A model generated the notes under the pieces. That model saw only the letters and a program-made list of their open reading frames with translations. It was not told the origin of the DNA and made no database searches. From Telluria sp042683405 (lineage in GTDB: Bacteria > Pseudomonadota > Gammaproteobacteria > Burkholderiales > Burkholderiaceae_D): a stretch of DNA of 64,000 bases. Below, piece after piece: positions 9,443 through 18,038 of this stretch. Where the stretch lies: assembly GCF_042683405.1 (NCBI RefSeq), contig NZ_JBHUJS010000006.1:1-64000 (forward strand), in the 5' to 3' direction. The first letter of the stretch is position 1; each line of letters opens with the position of its first letter. A program made the translations under genes and the position numbers.

Positions 9443-10192
9443 TCAGCGCGCCGCGGTACCCAGCCTGCGCATCATCTCCAGGCCGTTGCCTACGGCGACC
9501 TGTCCTGCCGTATTGTCGAAGATGCACCACGCCCGGCCCACGGTGCGCGCGTGCGCCTGCATCGCCTCCGCCAGCTGCGCCAGGTACGCGTCCGGATAGG
9601 ACGAGTAGTAGATGCGCGGCGAACCATGCAGCCGCACATAGTAGGCATCCGTGGTCGGCACATGCACGCTCACGCCCTTGGCGGGAGGGTCGGCGGTGAC
9701 GCGGGTGACGCCGCGCTGCGCCAGCAGGGCGGTGGCTTCGTCGCCGAACCAGCTGACGTGGCGCGCCTCCAGCGCGATTGCGCACGGCAGGTGCGCCTGT
9801 GCGGATTCGATGAACTGCGCGGCGAGCGTGGCATCGAATTCCAGCTTCGGCGGCAGTTGCACCAATACCCATTCCAGCTTGTCCTGCAGCGCGCCTGCCT
9901 GTTCGGCGAAGCGGGCCAGCTCCTCGTCCGCGCCGGCCAGGCGCTTGTCGTGCGTGACCGTGCGCGGCATCTTCACCGAAAAGCGGAAGCCGTCCGGCGT
10001 CGACGCGGCCCAGCGCGCGTAGGTCTGCGCCTTGTGCTCGCGGTAGAACGAGGAATTGATCTCGGCCGCCGTGAACACGGCGGCGTAGCGTTCGAGGTGG
10101 CTGCCTTCGGCAGGGAAGGCGGGGGCATCGTGGCGCGACAGGCTCCATCCTGCGCAGCCGACGCGGCATCGTTCGGTCCAAGGGGCGCTCAT
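9443..10192 (-). CDS. DUF72 family protein
   Basis: A 249-aa TIM-barrel-like protein of the widespread DUF72 (YecE) family, function unknown. Family features include the N-terminal VGCAGWSL, EINSSFYR, FSVKMPRTVTHD, VLVQLPP and the C-terminal CIFDNTAGQVAVGN segments. Start ATG 10192 is chosen because upstream in-frame residues are unlike the family; no clear Shine-Dalgarno site is visible. Its stop is back to back with the sulP stop. Confidence 0.88.
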   Translation of the reverse strand: MSAPWTERCRVGCAGWSLSRHDAPAFPAEGSHLERYAAVFTAAEINSSFYREHKAQTYARWAASTPDGFRFSVKMPRTVTHDKRLAGADEELARFAEQAGALQDKLEWVLVQLPPKLEFDATLAAQFIESAQAHLPCAIALEARHVSWFGDEATALLAQRGVTRVTADPPAKGVSVHVPTTDAYYVRLHGSPRIYYSSYPDAYLAQLAEAMQAHARTVGRAWCIFDNTAGQVAVGNGLEMMRRLGTAAR

Positions 10193-10290
10193 GCAAACGA
10201 GCTTATTGCATGCACCGGTGCGCGGTCGCACGGATGGGCCAAAGGGAATGTCCAGCCGCGGGTTTCCGAGTCCGTCAGGCAGGCCCTTTT

Positions 10291-10325
10291 TGGCGGAATC
10301 GCACCTTTTATGGCGGATTCCGCCA
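10291..10325. repeat. Inverted repeat in the DUF72/acyltransferase gap
   Basis: TGGCGGAATC (10291-10300) and GATTCCGCCA (10316-10325) form 10-bp arms around a 15-base loop. A second overlapping TGGCGGATTC makes it also look like a direct repeat. No U-run follows on either strand, so it is not called a terminator. Confidence 0.4.
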
Positions 10326-10342
10326 CCCGGCGTCGACCGGGA

Positions 10343-10990
10343 TCAGGCGTGGCGGCGCTCTTCGAGCGGCGCGCGCGGCGGCGCCAGCTGGATCGGCGCT
10401 TCGTTCTCGGGATGCAGGCCGTGGTGGCCTTCGTAGACCTTGCGGATCGCGGCCATGTCGCGCTGCTGGTCGCCGGTCAGGTCCACGTAGTCGACCACGC
10501 CCACTTCCTTGTTCGGGAAATCCAGGTACACCACCAGCAGCGGCACTTTTGCGGCAACCGCGAGATGATAGAAGCCGCTGCGCCAGTTCGGCGCGTAGCT
10601 GCGCGTGCCTTCCGGCGCCAGCGCGACCCAGAACCACTCATGGGACTTCATCGTCTCGACCAGGCGCTGCGTGGCGCCGGTCGACGAGCGGCGCTCGACC
10701 GCGACCGCACCCCAGCTGCGCAGGATCGGGCCGATGGTCTTGCCGGCGATGCCGGAAAACAGTGCTTCCTTTGCGAGCCAGCGGAACGGCAGGCCGACGG
10801 CCCAGCGCGCGAGCAGGCCCACGACCACGTCCCAATTGGAGGTGTGCGGGTAGACCACCGCCACGCCGTAGGGGCCGGGCAGGGGCTTGAACCGTACATT
10901 CCAGCCGATCATGTTCAGGATACGCAGCGACACCCGCTGGCCCAGGCGCGGCAGCTCGGCGGGACGCAGGATATGGGTCTTCTCGTTCAT
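10343..10990 (-). CDS. 1-acyl-glycerol-3-phosphate acyltransferase-like (PlsC family)
   Basis: A 215-aa membrane-associated acyltransferase of the PlsC/LPLAT family. The HX4D catalytic motif is present as HTSNWD, and the acyl-acceptor motif as APEGTRS. Such enzymes acylate lysophosphatidic acid or related lipids, but short members like this one are often of unknown acceptor. The start MNEKTH (10990) is chosen over longer in-frame extensions that have no family similarity. It is divergent from arsC. Confidence 0.85.
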   Translation of the reverse strand: MNEKTHILRPAELPRLGQRVSLRILNMIGWNVRFKPLPGPYGVAVVYPHTSNWDVVVGLLARWAVGLPFRWLAKEALFSGIAGKTIGPILRSWGAVAVERRSSTGATQRLVETMKSHEWFWVALAPEGTRSYAPNWRSGFYHLAVAAKVPLLVVYLDFPNKEVGVVDYVDLTGDQQRDMAAIRKVYEGHHGLHPENEAPIQLAPPRAPLEERRHA

Positions 10991-11085
10991 ATACTTGCGA
11001 TGAGGAAATAGTCGGGCATTATAGCCCCGCTGCCGGCGCAGCCCCAAGCCTTGCCGGAATGGCCACCGTGCGGTATGTTGCGCGG

Positions 11086-11430
11086 ATGACGACGACCATC
11101 TACCACAACCCACGCTGCAGCAATTCGCGCGGCGCGCTGGAGCTGATCCGCGAGGCCGGCATCGAGCCTGCGATCATCGATTACCTTGCCCATCCGCCGA
11201 CCAAGGAGGAACTGCGCGGCCTGATCGGGCGTGCCGGGCTGGCGGTGCGCGATGCGGTCCGCACCAAGGAGCCTGTCTACGCCGAACTTGGCCTCGACAG
11301 CGCCACCGACGAGGTCCTGCTCGACGCCATGGTGGCGCATCCGGCCCTGATCAACCGCCCCTTCGTGGTGACGCAGCATGGCGTGCGGCTGTGCCGTCCG
11401 CCCGGCCTCGTGCGCGAAATTCTTCCATAA
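11086..11430 (+). CDS. arsC: ArsC-family arsenate reductase (glutaredoxin type)
   Basis: A 114-aa thioredoxin-fold protein of the ArsC family. The N-terminal active-site region YHNPRCSNSR contains Cys11 and Arg15, and the later RPFVVT segment is typical. Classical members reduce arsenate with glutathione and glutaredoxin, but many chromosomal ArsC-like proteins without an arsB/arsR neighbour (as here) have unproven function. It is followed 10 bases later by gdx. Confidence 0.85.
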   Translation: MTTTIYHNPRCSNSRGALELIREAGIEPAIIDYLAHPPTKEELRGLIGRAGLAVRDAVRTKEPVYAELGLDSATDEVLLDAMVAHPALINRPFVVTQHGVRLCRPPGLVREILP

Positions 11431-11440
11431 GGGGCAGTTC

Positions 11441-11761
11441 ATGCCGTGGCTGATCCTGCTGGTCGCCGGCCTGCTCGAAGTCGTCTGGGCGGTCGGACTC
11501 AAATACACCGAAGGCTTTACCAAGCTAGTTCCATCGGCCATCACCCTGGTTGCGATGGCCGCGAGCGTGCTCCTGCTCGGAATCGCCATGCGCAATCTGC
11601 CGCTGGGTACCGCCTATGCGGTATGGACGGGCATTGGCACTGTCGGCACCGCGATCGTGGGCATGCTGCTGCTGGGGGAACCGGCGGGCGCGCTGCGGCT
11701 TGGCTGCATCGCCCTGATCGTGCTGGGCATCGTGGGACTCAAACTCGTCACGCCGGGCTGA
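11441..11761 (+). CDS. gdx: Guanidinium exporter (SMR family, Gdx/SugE)
   Basis: A 106-aa four-helix small multidrug resistance protein. The segments LLEVVWAVGLKYTEGF and GTAYAVWTGIG identify the Gdx (SugE) branch, which exports guanidinium in exchange for protons as an antiparallel dimer; the membrane Glu is in LLEVVW. A ribosome site (AAGGGG) precedes ATG 11441. It sits between arsC and the hydroxyproline epimerase gene. There is only a 10-base gap upstream, so a guanidine riboswitch directly before it is excluded. Confidence 0.92.
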   Translation: MPWLILLVAGLLEVVWAVGLKYTEGFTKLVPSAITLVAMAASVLLLGIAMRNLPLGTAYAVWTGIGTVGTAIVGMLLLGEPAGALRLGCIALIVLGIVGLKLVTPG

Positions 11762-11765
11762 CGCC

Positions 11766-12695
11766 ATGCACGCCATCTCGATCATCGACTCGCATACTGG
11801 AGGCGAGCCAACCCGCCTCGTGATCGCGGGAGGCCCCGACCTGGGCGGCGGGCCGCTGGCCGGGCGGGTGGCGCGGTTCCGCAGCGAGCATGACCGCTTC
11901 CGCAGCGCCGTCGTGTGCGAGCCGCGCGGCTCGGACGTGCTGGTCGGCGCGCTGCTGTGCGAGCCGTTCGCGCCGGATTGCGTGGCCGGGATCATCTTCT
12001 TCAATAACGTGGGCTACCTGGGCATGTGCGGGCACGGCATGATCGGCGTGGTGGCCTCGCTTGCCTTCCTCGGCCGCATCGGGCCGGGGCGGCACCGGAT
12101 CGATACGCCCGCAGGGGTAGTGGAAGCGCTGCTGCATGCGGACGGCAGCGTCACCATCGACAACGTGCCCGCGCGACGCACGCAGCACGGCGTCCAGGTG
12201 AGCGTCGACGGATACGGCACGGTGACCGGCGACGTCGCCTGGGGCGGCAACTGGTTCTTCCTTGCGCATGCGCCGGAGGGGATGCGGCTGGACGTGTCGA
12301 ATGCGGAGGCGCTGACGGCTTACACCAGCGCCATCGGCCGCGCCTTGCAGCGCGCAGGCATCACGGGCGAGGGCGGGGCGCTGATCGACCATGTCGAGAT
12401 CTTCGCGAACACGCCGACGGCGGACAGCCGCAACTTTGTGCTCTGTCCGGGCAAGGCTTACGACCGTTCGCCTTGCGGGACGGGCACCAGTGCGAAAGTG
12501 GCTTGCCTGGCGGCGGACGGACTGCTGGCCGAAGGCGCCGTGTGGAGGCAGGAAAGCATCATCGGCAGCGTGTTCGAGGCCTGGTACCGGCGCGATGGCG
12601 ATGCGGTCCTGCCGAGTATCCGGGGACGCGCGTGGGTCAATGCGCGCGCGGAGCTGATCGTGCAGGACGGCGATCCCTTCGCGTACGGCATCTGA
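11766..12695 (+). CDS. 4-hydroxyproline epimerase (proline racemase family)
   Basis: A 309-aa cofactor-independent epimerase. Both catalytic cysteines are present: Cys88 in MCGHG and Cys237 in SPCGTGTSA. The N-terminal DSHTGGEPTR motif is typical. Two catalytic Cys residues argue for epimerase/racemase rather than the trans-3-hydroxyproline dehydratase branch, in which the first is Ser. The enzyme would convert trans-4-hydroxy-L-proline to the cis-D form at the start of hydroxyproline breakdown. No other genes of that pathway adjoin. It begins 4 bases after the gdx stop. Confidence 0.88.
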   Translation: MHAISIIDSHTGGEPTRLVIAGGPDLGGGPLAGRVARFRSEHDRFRSAVVCEPRGSDVLVGALLCEPFAPDCVAGIIFFNNVGYLGMCGHGMIGVVASLAFLGRIGPGRHRIDTPAGVVEALLHADGSVTIDNVPARRTQHGVQVSVDGYGTVTGDVAWGGNWFFLAHAPEGMRLDVSNAEALTAYTSAIGRALQRAGITGEGGALIDHVEIFANTPTADSRNFVLCPGKAYDRSPCGTGTSAKVACLAADGLLAEGAVWRQESIIGSVFEAWYRRDGDAVLPSIRGRAWVNARAELIVQDGDPFAYGI

Positions 12696-12746
12696 GAGGT
12701 CATCGCTGCGAATGCGTCATCCCAGGCTTAGCCGGGACCGTGCGGC

Positions 12747-13727
12747 TCAGGTGTCCATGTACTTGTCGAAGTGGCGGTTCACCTGTGCGAGGTAATACCA
12801 CTCGTGGTTGGCCTTGGCGTTCGTGTCCGGGAACAGGATCAGCGCGTCGAATTCCGCCACCACCGGCGTGCCGTCCGCGCGCACGCCGATCTGCTCGCCC
12901 TTGGCCACCTTGTCGAAACTGGACCAGGTGCGCGAGAAGGTGTCGCCATCGGCCAGCTTGTCATGCACCTCCACCATCGACAGCGCTTCCATGTCCTCCA
13001 GCGGGATCGGGTCCGGCGACGGCGCGTCGATCACGCCCAGGAACGCCAGCGTGTTCATGATGGCGCGGTATGCAACCTCCGGCGCCTGCGGGTCCTGGTG
13101 CTGCCCGCACTCGAGCGTCAGCGCATAGCCTCCGGTGGAACGCATGTATTCGGTGGTGCCGACGCCATAGCGCAGTTGCAGGCTCAGTTCCTCGCTGCCG
13201 CCCTTGTTGCGGCGCTTGACCCCCTGGCCGTAGGTGCGCAGCCAGCCGTCCACGAAGCGCTTGACGCCCAGGCGGCGCGCCAGTGCGCGTTCCTTCTCGG
13301 CGTGGCGGAATGGCTCCAGCAGGCCGCCGTTGTTGCGCGGCCCGACCATGACGAACGGCTGGCTCTGCGCGTTGAACGAGTGGAGGTCGAGCAGCACCTC
13401 GTGCCGTTCCAGCAGGGGGCACAGCCAGTTCGCGACATGGTCCTCGAAATCCTGCGGCGCCTCGTTCGGGAACAGGTTGCGGTTCAGGTTGCGGTCGCCG
13501 CCGCGCTGGCCGAGTTCATAGGCCTTGGTATTGACGACCGGGACGAAGGTGACGCTGCCGGCGGCGATGTGCAGCTTGCCAGTGTCGATCTCCTCCATGA
13601 CCCGGCGGATCGCGGTGGTGCCGCAGGTCTCGTTGCCGTGCACGGCGCCGGTGACGATCAGGCGCACGCCCGGCTTCATCGCGGTGTAGTTGATGGACTT
13701 GAACTGGGTCTGGTAGCTGCTGGTCAT
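12747..13727 (-). CDS. Succinylglutamate desuccinylase/aspartoacylase-type zinc hydrolase
   Basis: A 326-aa zinc-dependent deacylase of the M14-like AstE/AspA group. The metal ligands are visible as His30 and Glu33 in HGNE and His116 in LDLHSF. The extended C-terminal half (about 230-326) forms the beta-rich domain found in family members. The acyl amino acid substrate is not predictable. Its start is backed by AAGGA upstream of ATG 13727. No ast operon genes are nearby. Confidence 0.85.
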   Translation of the reverse strand: MTSSYQTQFKSINYTAMKPGVRLIVTGAVHGNETCGTTAIRRVMEEIDTGKLHIAAGSVTFVPVVNTKAYELGQRGGDRNLNRNLFPNEAPQDFEDHVANWLCPLLERHEVLLDLHSFNAQSQPFVMVGPRNNGGLLEPFRHAEKERALARRLGVKRFVDGWLRTYGQGVKRRNKGGSEELSLQLRYGVGTTEYMRSTGGYALTLECGQHQDPQAPEVAYRAIMNTLAFLGVIDAPSPDPIPLEDMEALSMVEVHDKLADGDTFSRTWSSFDKVAKGEQIGVRADGTPVVAEFDALILFPDTNAKANHEWYYLAQVNRHFDKYMDT

Positions 13728-13858
13728 GCCTGGATTCCTTGTGATGTGGCGCGAGGCCGGTCGCGGCCGCGACCCGATATTCTATCGGATCGGAAGGCCT
13801 TGCTGGAACCTGCCGCGTTTGCGTGGCATGATGCGCCATTTCGTCCCTACCGATTCGC

Positions 13859-14998
13859 ATGCATTCCGAACGCATCCACGGCCTCGACACGCTGCGCGCA
13901 CTCGCCATCGTGCTGGTCATGCTCCAGCATTACGTCCTCTTCGTGAGCAACGAGGACACGTTCGGCTTCATCGGCACGGTGGGCTGGATCGGGGTGGACC
14001 TGTTCTTCGCGCTGTCCGGCTACCTGATCGGCAACCAGATCTTCGCCGCCCTCAGGAGCGAGGCCGGCTTCTCGCTGGGACGCTTCTACGCGCGCCGCTT
14101 CCTGCGCACGCTGCCCAATTTCTACGTGGTGCTGGCGCTGTACGCGCTGTGGCCTGCGTTCCGCGGCGGCCTGGAGATGCCCGAGCTGTGGCGCTTCCTG
14201 ACCTTCACCCAGAACATCAACCTGGCGCCGGGCACCGCGTTCTCGCACGCGTGGTCGCTGAATATCGAGGAGCAGTTCTACATGGTGCTGCCGGCGGTGG
14301 CGCTGGCGTTCGCCGCAGTGCGTCCGCCCATGTCGCGGGCATGGCTGGCGCTGGCCATGGTGGTCGGCGTTGGCATCGCGGCGCGCTGGATCCTCTGGGA
14401 GCAGGTGGTCGACGGGCAGCGCTACGGCATGTACAACTACTATAAATACATCTACTACTCGTCGCTGTGCCGCCTGGACGAGCTGGTGGCGGGCGTCGCG
14501 CTGGCGATGCTGCGCAACTACCACCCGGACGCGTGGGCGCGCATCAGCGCGCGCGGCAATGCATCGGGCGCCGCGGGGCTGGGCGTGTGCGCGCTGGCGG
14601 TGTGGCTGTTCCTCGCCTCGCCGCGCGGGCTGGGCGTGACCGTGTTCGGATATCCGCTGCTGGCGGTGGGTTTCGGACTGCTGGTGCTGGCCGCGGTGTC
14701 GCAGCGTTCCGTGCTGCGGACCTTGCGCGTGCCGGGCGCGGCAAGCCTGGCGCTGTGGTCCTACGCGATCTACCTGATCCACAAGCAGGTGATGATCCTG
14801 CTTGGCTCGGTGCTCGCACGCGCGGGCTTTGCGCCGGGCGAATGGCAGGCGGTGGCGGCTTCCTTCGCCGCGAGCGTGATGGCGGGCCTGGCCCTGCACC
14901 TGCTGGTGGAGACGCCCTTCATGAAGCTGCGCGAGCGTTACGTGCCGGCGGTCGCGCGGGCCGGCTCAGGCCTCGATGGTCAGCCCGAACGCGCCTGA
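13859..14998 (+). CDS. Membrane acyltransferase (acyltransferase family 3, OafA-like)
   Basis: A 379-aa integral membrane O-acyltransferase with about ten helices. The opening HGLDTLRALAIVLVMLQH carries the family signature including the catalytic-type Arg and His, followed by FFALSGYLIG and SLNIEEQFY. Such proteins acetylate surface polysaccharides or lipids. It overlaps the convergent gene at 14966 by 33 bases. Confidence 0.88.
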   Translation: MHSERIHGLDTLRALAIVLVMLQHYVLFVSNEDTFGFIGTVGWIGVDLFFALSGYLIGNQIFAALRSEAGFSLGRFYARRFLRTLPNFYVVLALYALWPAFRGGLEMPELWRFLTFTQNINLAPGTAFSHAWSLNIEEQFYMVLPAVALAFAAVRPPMSRAWLALAMVVGVGIAARWILWEQVVDGQRYGMYNYYKYIYYSSLCRLDELVAGVALAMLRNYHPDAWARISARGNASGAAGLGVCALAVWLFLASPRGLGVTVFGYPLLAVGFGLLVLAAVSQRSVLRTLRVPGAASLALWSYAIYLIHKQVMILLGSVLARAGFAPGEWQAVAASFAASVMAGLALHLLVETPFMKLRERYVPAVARAGSGLDGQPERA

Positions 14999-15436
14999 GG
15001 TGCTGTTCAGGTGTTGCAACAGCACTTGGGTGCGCGTGGACAGTTCCTGGCCGGCGGTGGATTCGATCGCACCGCGCAAGCCGGGCCTCGCTTCCGGCGT
15101 GTATGGGCTGGCATAGGCATTGATCAGCATGGCCGCAAGGTTCACCGGCTGGCCGCAGGCGCGGCGCATGGTGGACTCGATGATCGCGATCAGCGTCTGC
15201 TGCATGCGCGGGGTCGGGTGGGCGATGTGCGCGAACACCGACGGCGTATTGGCGATGGCGTCGCAGATGCGGCGCTCCATCGCGTCGGCCTTCAGGTCGG
15301 AAGGGATGTCGAAATAGGCGCGGTTCCAGCGCGTGCGCGGATAGTACTGGCCCGGCGGGAACCGGTCCGCGCTCTCGAAGCCGCATGCGCGGCTGACGCG
15401 CGCGAGGAGGTCCTGGATCTTGTAAAGCAGCGGCAT
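14966..15436 (-). CDS. Hypothetical protein
   Basis: A 156-aa soluble, mostly helical protein starting MPLLYKIQDL. I recognise no family. There is no signal peptide, membrane segment or cysteine cluster. An extended in-frame start at 15490 exists, but 15436 gives a more typical N-terminus. It overlaps the 3' end of the membrane acyltransferase gene tail to tail, and codon use looks native. Confidence 0.7.
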   Translation of the reverse strand: MPLLYKIQDLLARVSRACGFESADRFPPGQYYPRTRWNRAYFDIPSDLKADAMERRICDAIANTPSVFAHIAHPTPRMQQTLIAIIESTMRRACGQPVNLAAMLINAYASPYTPEARPGLRGAIESTAGQELSTRTQVLLQHLNSTSGAFGLTIEA

Positions 15437-15516
15437 GGAAGGGCGGGGACGGCAAAAGGCGCAGCATAGCGCCAATTGCCGGGTTTTCAAAGGCTGAACC
15501 GCAAAGTCAGGGCGAA

Positions 15517-16401
15517 TCAGCCGGCGAAGCGGCCAGCGCGGAAGTCTTCCACGGCCCGGATCAGCTCCTCCTGCGTGTTCATCACGAACGGTCCGTGCTG
15601 CGCGATCGGTTCGCCCAGCGGGCGCCCCGCGATCAGCAACAGACGGGTCGGGGTGGATGCCGAGATGCGCACGCCGTCTGCGTCCGGCTGGTTGGCCAGG
15701 ATCGCCATGCGCGTCGCCGCGATGCCTTTGCCTTCCACCACCGCTTCGCCGCGGAACACATAGATGAATGCGTTATGCCCCGCACGCAGCGGCTGCTCGA
15801 AACGTGCTCCCGCCGGCAAACCGATATCCAGGTAGACCGGCTCGGTGCCGTCGCGCTGCACTGCGCCGGCCACGCCGTGGCTCGCGCCCGCGATCACCTG
15901 CACCGTCACGCCATTTTCCAGCGTGAAGCGCGGGATGTCGCCGGACGGGATGTCGGCGTACCACGGGGCGCGCATCTTGTCCCTGGCGGGCAGGTTGAGC
16001 CACAGCTGGAAGCCTTCCATCAGCCCTTCCGTCTGCGCCGGCATCTCCGAGTGGATCACGCCGCGGCCAGCCGTCATCCACTGCACGCCGCCATCCGTGA
16101 CCACGCCTTCGTTGCCGAAGCTGTCCTTGTGGCGCATGCTCCCGTGCAGCATGTAGGTCACGGTCTCGAAGCCCCGGTGCGGATGCGACGGGAAGCCGGC
16201 GATGTAGTCGCCGGCCTTGTCGCTGCCGAACGCATCGAGCATCAGGAAGGGATCGAGGCGGCGTTGCAGCGGACCGGTGAGGACCCGGTTGATCCTGACG
16301 CCAGCGCCATCCATAACGAACTGGCCGGCGACCAGGCGCTCGACGGTCCGGCTGCGGACGACGGGGGTGGCGGCGATTTCGGTTTCGGCTTGCGTGTCCA
16401 T
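15517..16401 (-). CDS. Pirin family protein
   Basis: A 294-aa bicupin. The N-terminal metal site is seen in PSHPHRGFETVTY together with the later HSEMP, giving the His-His-His-Glu set of pirins. Family members include quercetinase-like dioxygenases and redox-linked regulators. The start is supported by AAGGGAGAACAGGA upstream. It lies 28 bases downstream of azoR on the same strand, so the two are probably one operon facing a LysR gene. Confidence 0.92.
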   Translation of the reverse strand: MDTQAETEIAATPVVRSRTVERLVAGQFVMDGAGVRINRVLTGPLQRRLDPFLMLDAFGSDKAGDYIAGFPSHPHRGFETVTYMLHGSMRHKDSFGNEGVVTDGGVQWMTAGRGVIHSEMPAQTEGLMEGFQLWLNLPARDKMRAPWYADIPSGDIPRFTLENGVTVQVIAGASHGVAGAVQRDGTEPVYLDIGLPAGARFEQPLRAGHNAFIYVFRGEAVVEGKGIAATRMAILANQPDADGVRISASTPTRLLLIAGRPLGEPIAQHGPFVMNTQEELIRAVEDFRAGRFAG

Positions 16402-16429
16402 TCCTGTTCTCCCTTGTGTTCCCGGTTAC

Positions 16430-17029
16430 TTACGCTACGGCGAGCGCGATTTCGGCGTTGGCGGCTTCGCGTGCCTTGGCCACCGCTTCTTCACCCATGC
16501 CGTGTCCTTCGGAGTAGATGAAGGTGACGTCGGTCATGCCCAGGAAGCCCAGCAGGGTCTTCAGGTGAGGGACCTGGGTGTCGGTCACGGCGCCGCGGTG
16601 CATGCCGCCGCGCGACAGCGCAACGTACACCTTCTTGTTCTTCAGCAGGCCTTCCGGGCCCGATGCGGTGTAGCGGAAAGTCACGCCGGCTCGCGCGATT
16701 GCGTCGAACCAGCCTTTCAGCTGCACGGTCATGCCGAAATTGTACATAGGCGCGCCCAGCACGATCACGTCGGCAGCCTGCACCTGGGCGATCAGCGCGT
16801 CGTCCAGCGCCACGCGCGCAGCCTGCTCCGGCGTGCGGGCGTCGGCCGGCGTGAACAGGGCGCTCAGCGCGTCCTGGTCCAGGACCGGGTGCGGATCGGT
16901 GGCCAGGTCGCGGCGCACGACGGTCGCTTCCGGATGGGCGGCGGCCAGTTTGGCGACAATCGCGTCGGCCATGCGGGTGGATTCGGAACCGGTGGCGCGG
17001 GCACTGGAATTGATCTGCAAGATGTTCAT
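16430..17029 (-). CDS. azoR: FMN-dependent NADH-azoreductase
   Basis: A 199-aa flavodoxin-like quinone/azo reductase. The FMN-binding N-terminus (INSSAR, then GSESTRMAD) and the APMYNFGM segment are characteristic. It uses NADH to reduce quinones and azo compounds. AAGGAAAG precedes ATG 17029. It is divergent from the LysR regulator at 17139, the arrangement typical for LysR control of a quinone-stress operon with pirin. Confidence 0.93.
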   Translation of the reverse strand: MNILQINSSARATGSESTRMADAIVAKLAAAHPEATVVRRDLATDPHPVLDQDALSALFTPADARTPEQAARVALDDALIAQVQAADVIVLGAPMYNFGMTVQLKGWFDAIARAGVTFRYTASGPEGLLKNKKVYVALSRGGMHRGAVTDTQVPHLKTLLGFLGMTDVTFIYSEGHGMGEEAVAKAREAANAEIALAVA

Positions 17030-17068
17030 GGCTTTCCTTGTTGTCTGGTTGCGAGTAACGATGAACAC

Positions 17069-17125
17069 ACTGTAACAGTCTCACTTTCAATGCAGAAGCC
17101 GTTAAAATGGATAACATTGTTTAAC
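17069..17125. promoter_or_regulatory. Putative LysR operator region between azoR and lysR
   Basis: The 109-bp divergent gap contains two dyads. ACTG-TAA-CAGT lies at 17069-17079. GTTAAA (17101-17106) and TTTAAC (17120-17125) are arranged as an inverted pair around an inner AACA-T-TGTT. LysR-type regulators commonly bind dyads in such intergenic regions; the assignment is by position and symmetry only. Confidence 0.4.
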
Positions 17126-17138
17126 CAGTGGGACAATC

Positions 17139-18038
17139 ATGGACGTGGAACCGAATGACCTGGTGCTGTTCGCGCGCATCGTGGAGGCGGGCAGCCTGAG
17201 CAAGGCGGCCGAGCGCATGGACCAGCCGAAATCAACCGTGTCGCGCCGCCTGGCGCAGCTCGAGACGCAGCTGGGCGAACGCCTGCTCCAGCGCACCACG
17301 CGCAAGCTGGTGCTGACCGACTTCGGCGCGATCGTGCTGGAGCATGCCCGGGCCGTGGCGCACGAGACCGAGGCGGCGGGCGCGCTGGCCCAGCACCGGC
17401 AGGGCGAACCGAGCGGCCGCCTGCGCGTCTCGATGCCGCAGGACTTCGCCAACCTGGGCATGAACGACGTGCTGGGCGAGTACATGGCGCGCTATCCGAA
17501 GGTCGCGCTGGAACTGGACCTGTCGCCGCGCCGCGTGGACCTGGTGGCGGAGGGCTTCGACGTCGCGATCCGCATGGGCGACCTGCCGGACGATTCGTCG
17601 CTGGCCGCGCGCCGGGTGCTGACCGAGCGCCAGGGCCTGTTCGCATCGCCCGCCTATATCGCGCAGCGCGGACTCCCCGAGCATCCGGACGAGCTGCTGC
17701 AGCATGACCTGCTGTGCGTGCTGCGCCGGACCGGCGGCCCGGTGCCGTGGACGCTGCAGCGCGGCAAGACGGTGTGGCAGCGCGAGCTGACCGCGCGCCT
17801 GGTGGCCAATTCGCCCGACCTGCTGGCGCGGGTGGCCTGTTCCGGCGTCGGCATCGCGGCGTCCACGTACATGTTCGCGCGCCACCTGGTCGAGAGCGGG
17901 GAACTGGTGCGGGTGCTGCCGGAGTGGGAACTGCCGGTGTCGGTCGGCTGGGCGGTGTTCCCGGGCCGCCGGCTGATGCCGGCCAAGACCCGGGCCTTCC
18001 TCGACCTGATGGCCGAGCGCTGCTGCGAGGTGGTTTAA
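17139..18038 (+). CDS. LysR-family transcriptional regulator
   Basis: A 299-aa regulator. The N-terminal winged helix-turn-helix (about 5-65) contains GSLSKAAERMDQPKSTVSRR, followed by the effector-binding domain (about 90-295). It resembles the DmlR/AaeR-like subgroup that often controls a neighbouring reductase gene. It is divergent from azoR-pirin, which it probably regulates in response to an electrophile or quinone (inference). Its stop overlaps the psd stop by 4 bases on opposite strands. Confidence 0.93.
   Translation: MDVEPNDLVLFARIVEAGSLSKAAERMDQPKSTVSRRLAQLETQLGERLLQRTTRKLVLTDFGAIVLEHARAVAHETEAAGALAQHRQGEPSGRLRVSMPQDFANLGMNDVLGEYMARYPKVALELDLSPRRVDLVAEGFDVAIRMGDLPDDSSLAARRVLTERQGLFASPAYIAQRGLPEHPDELLQHDLLCVLRRTGGPVPWTLQRGKTVWQRELTARLVANSPDLLARVACSGVGIAASTYMFARHLVESGELVRVLPEWELPVSVGWAVFPGRRLMPAKTRAFLDLMAERCCEVV

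Noticed and set aside
10291..10325. Terminator between DUF72 and acyltransferase genes
   Set aside because: The inverted repeat lacks a T-run on either strand; listed only as a repeat.
11086..11761. Guanidine riboswitch before gdx
   Set aside because: Only 10 bases separate arsC and gdx, and the arsC leader shows no guanidine-I-type conserved motifs.
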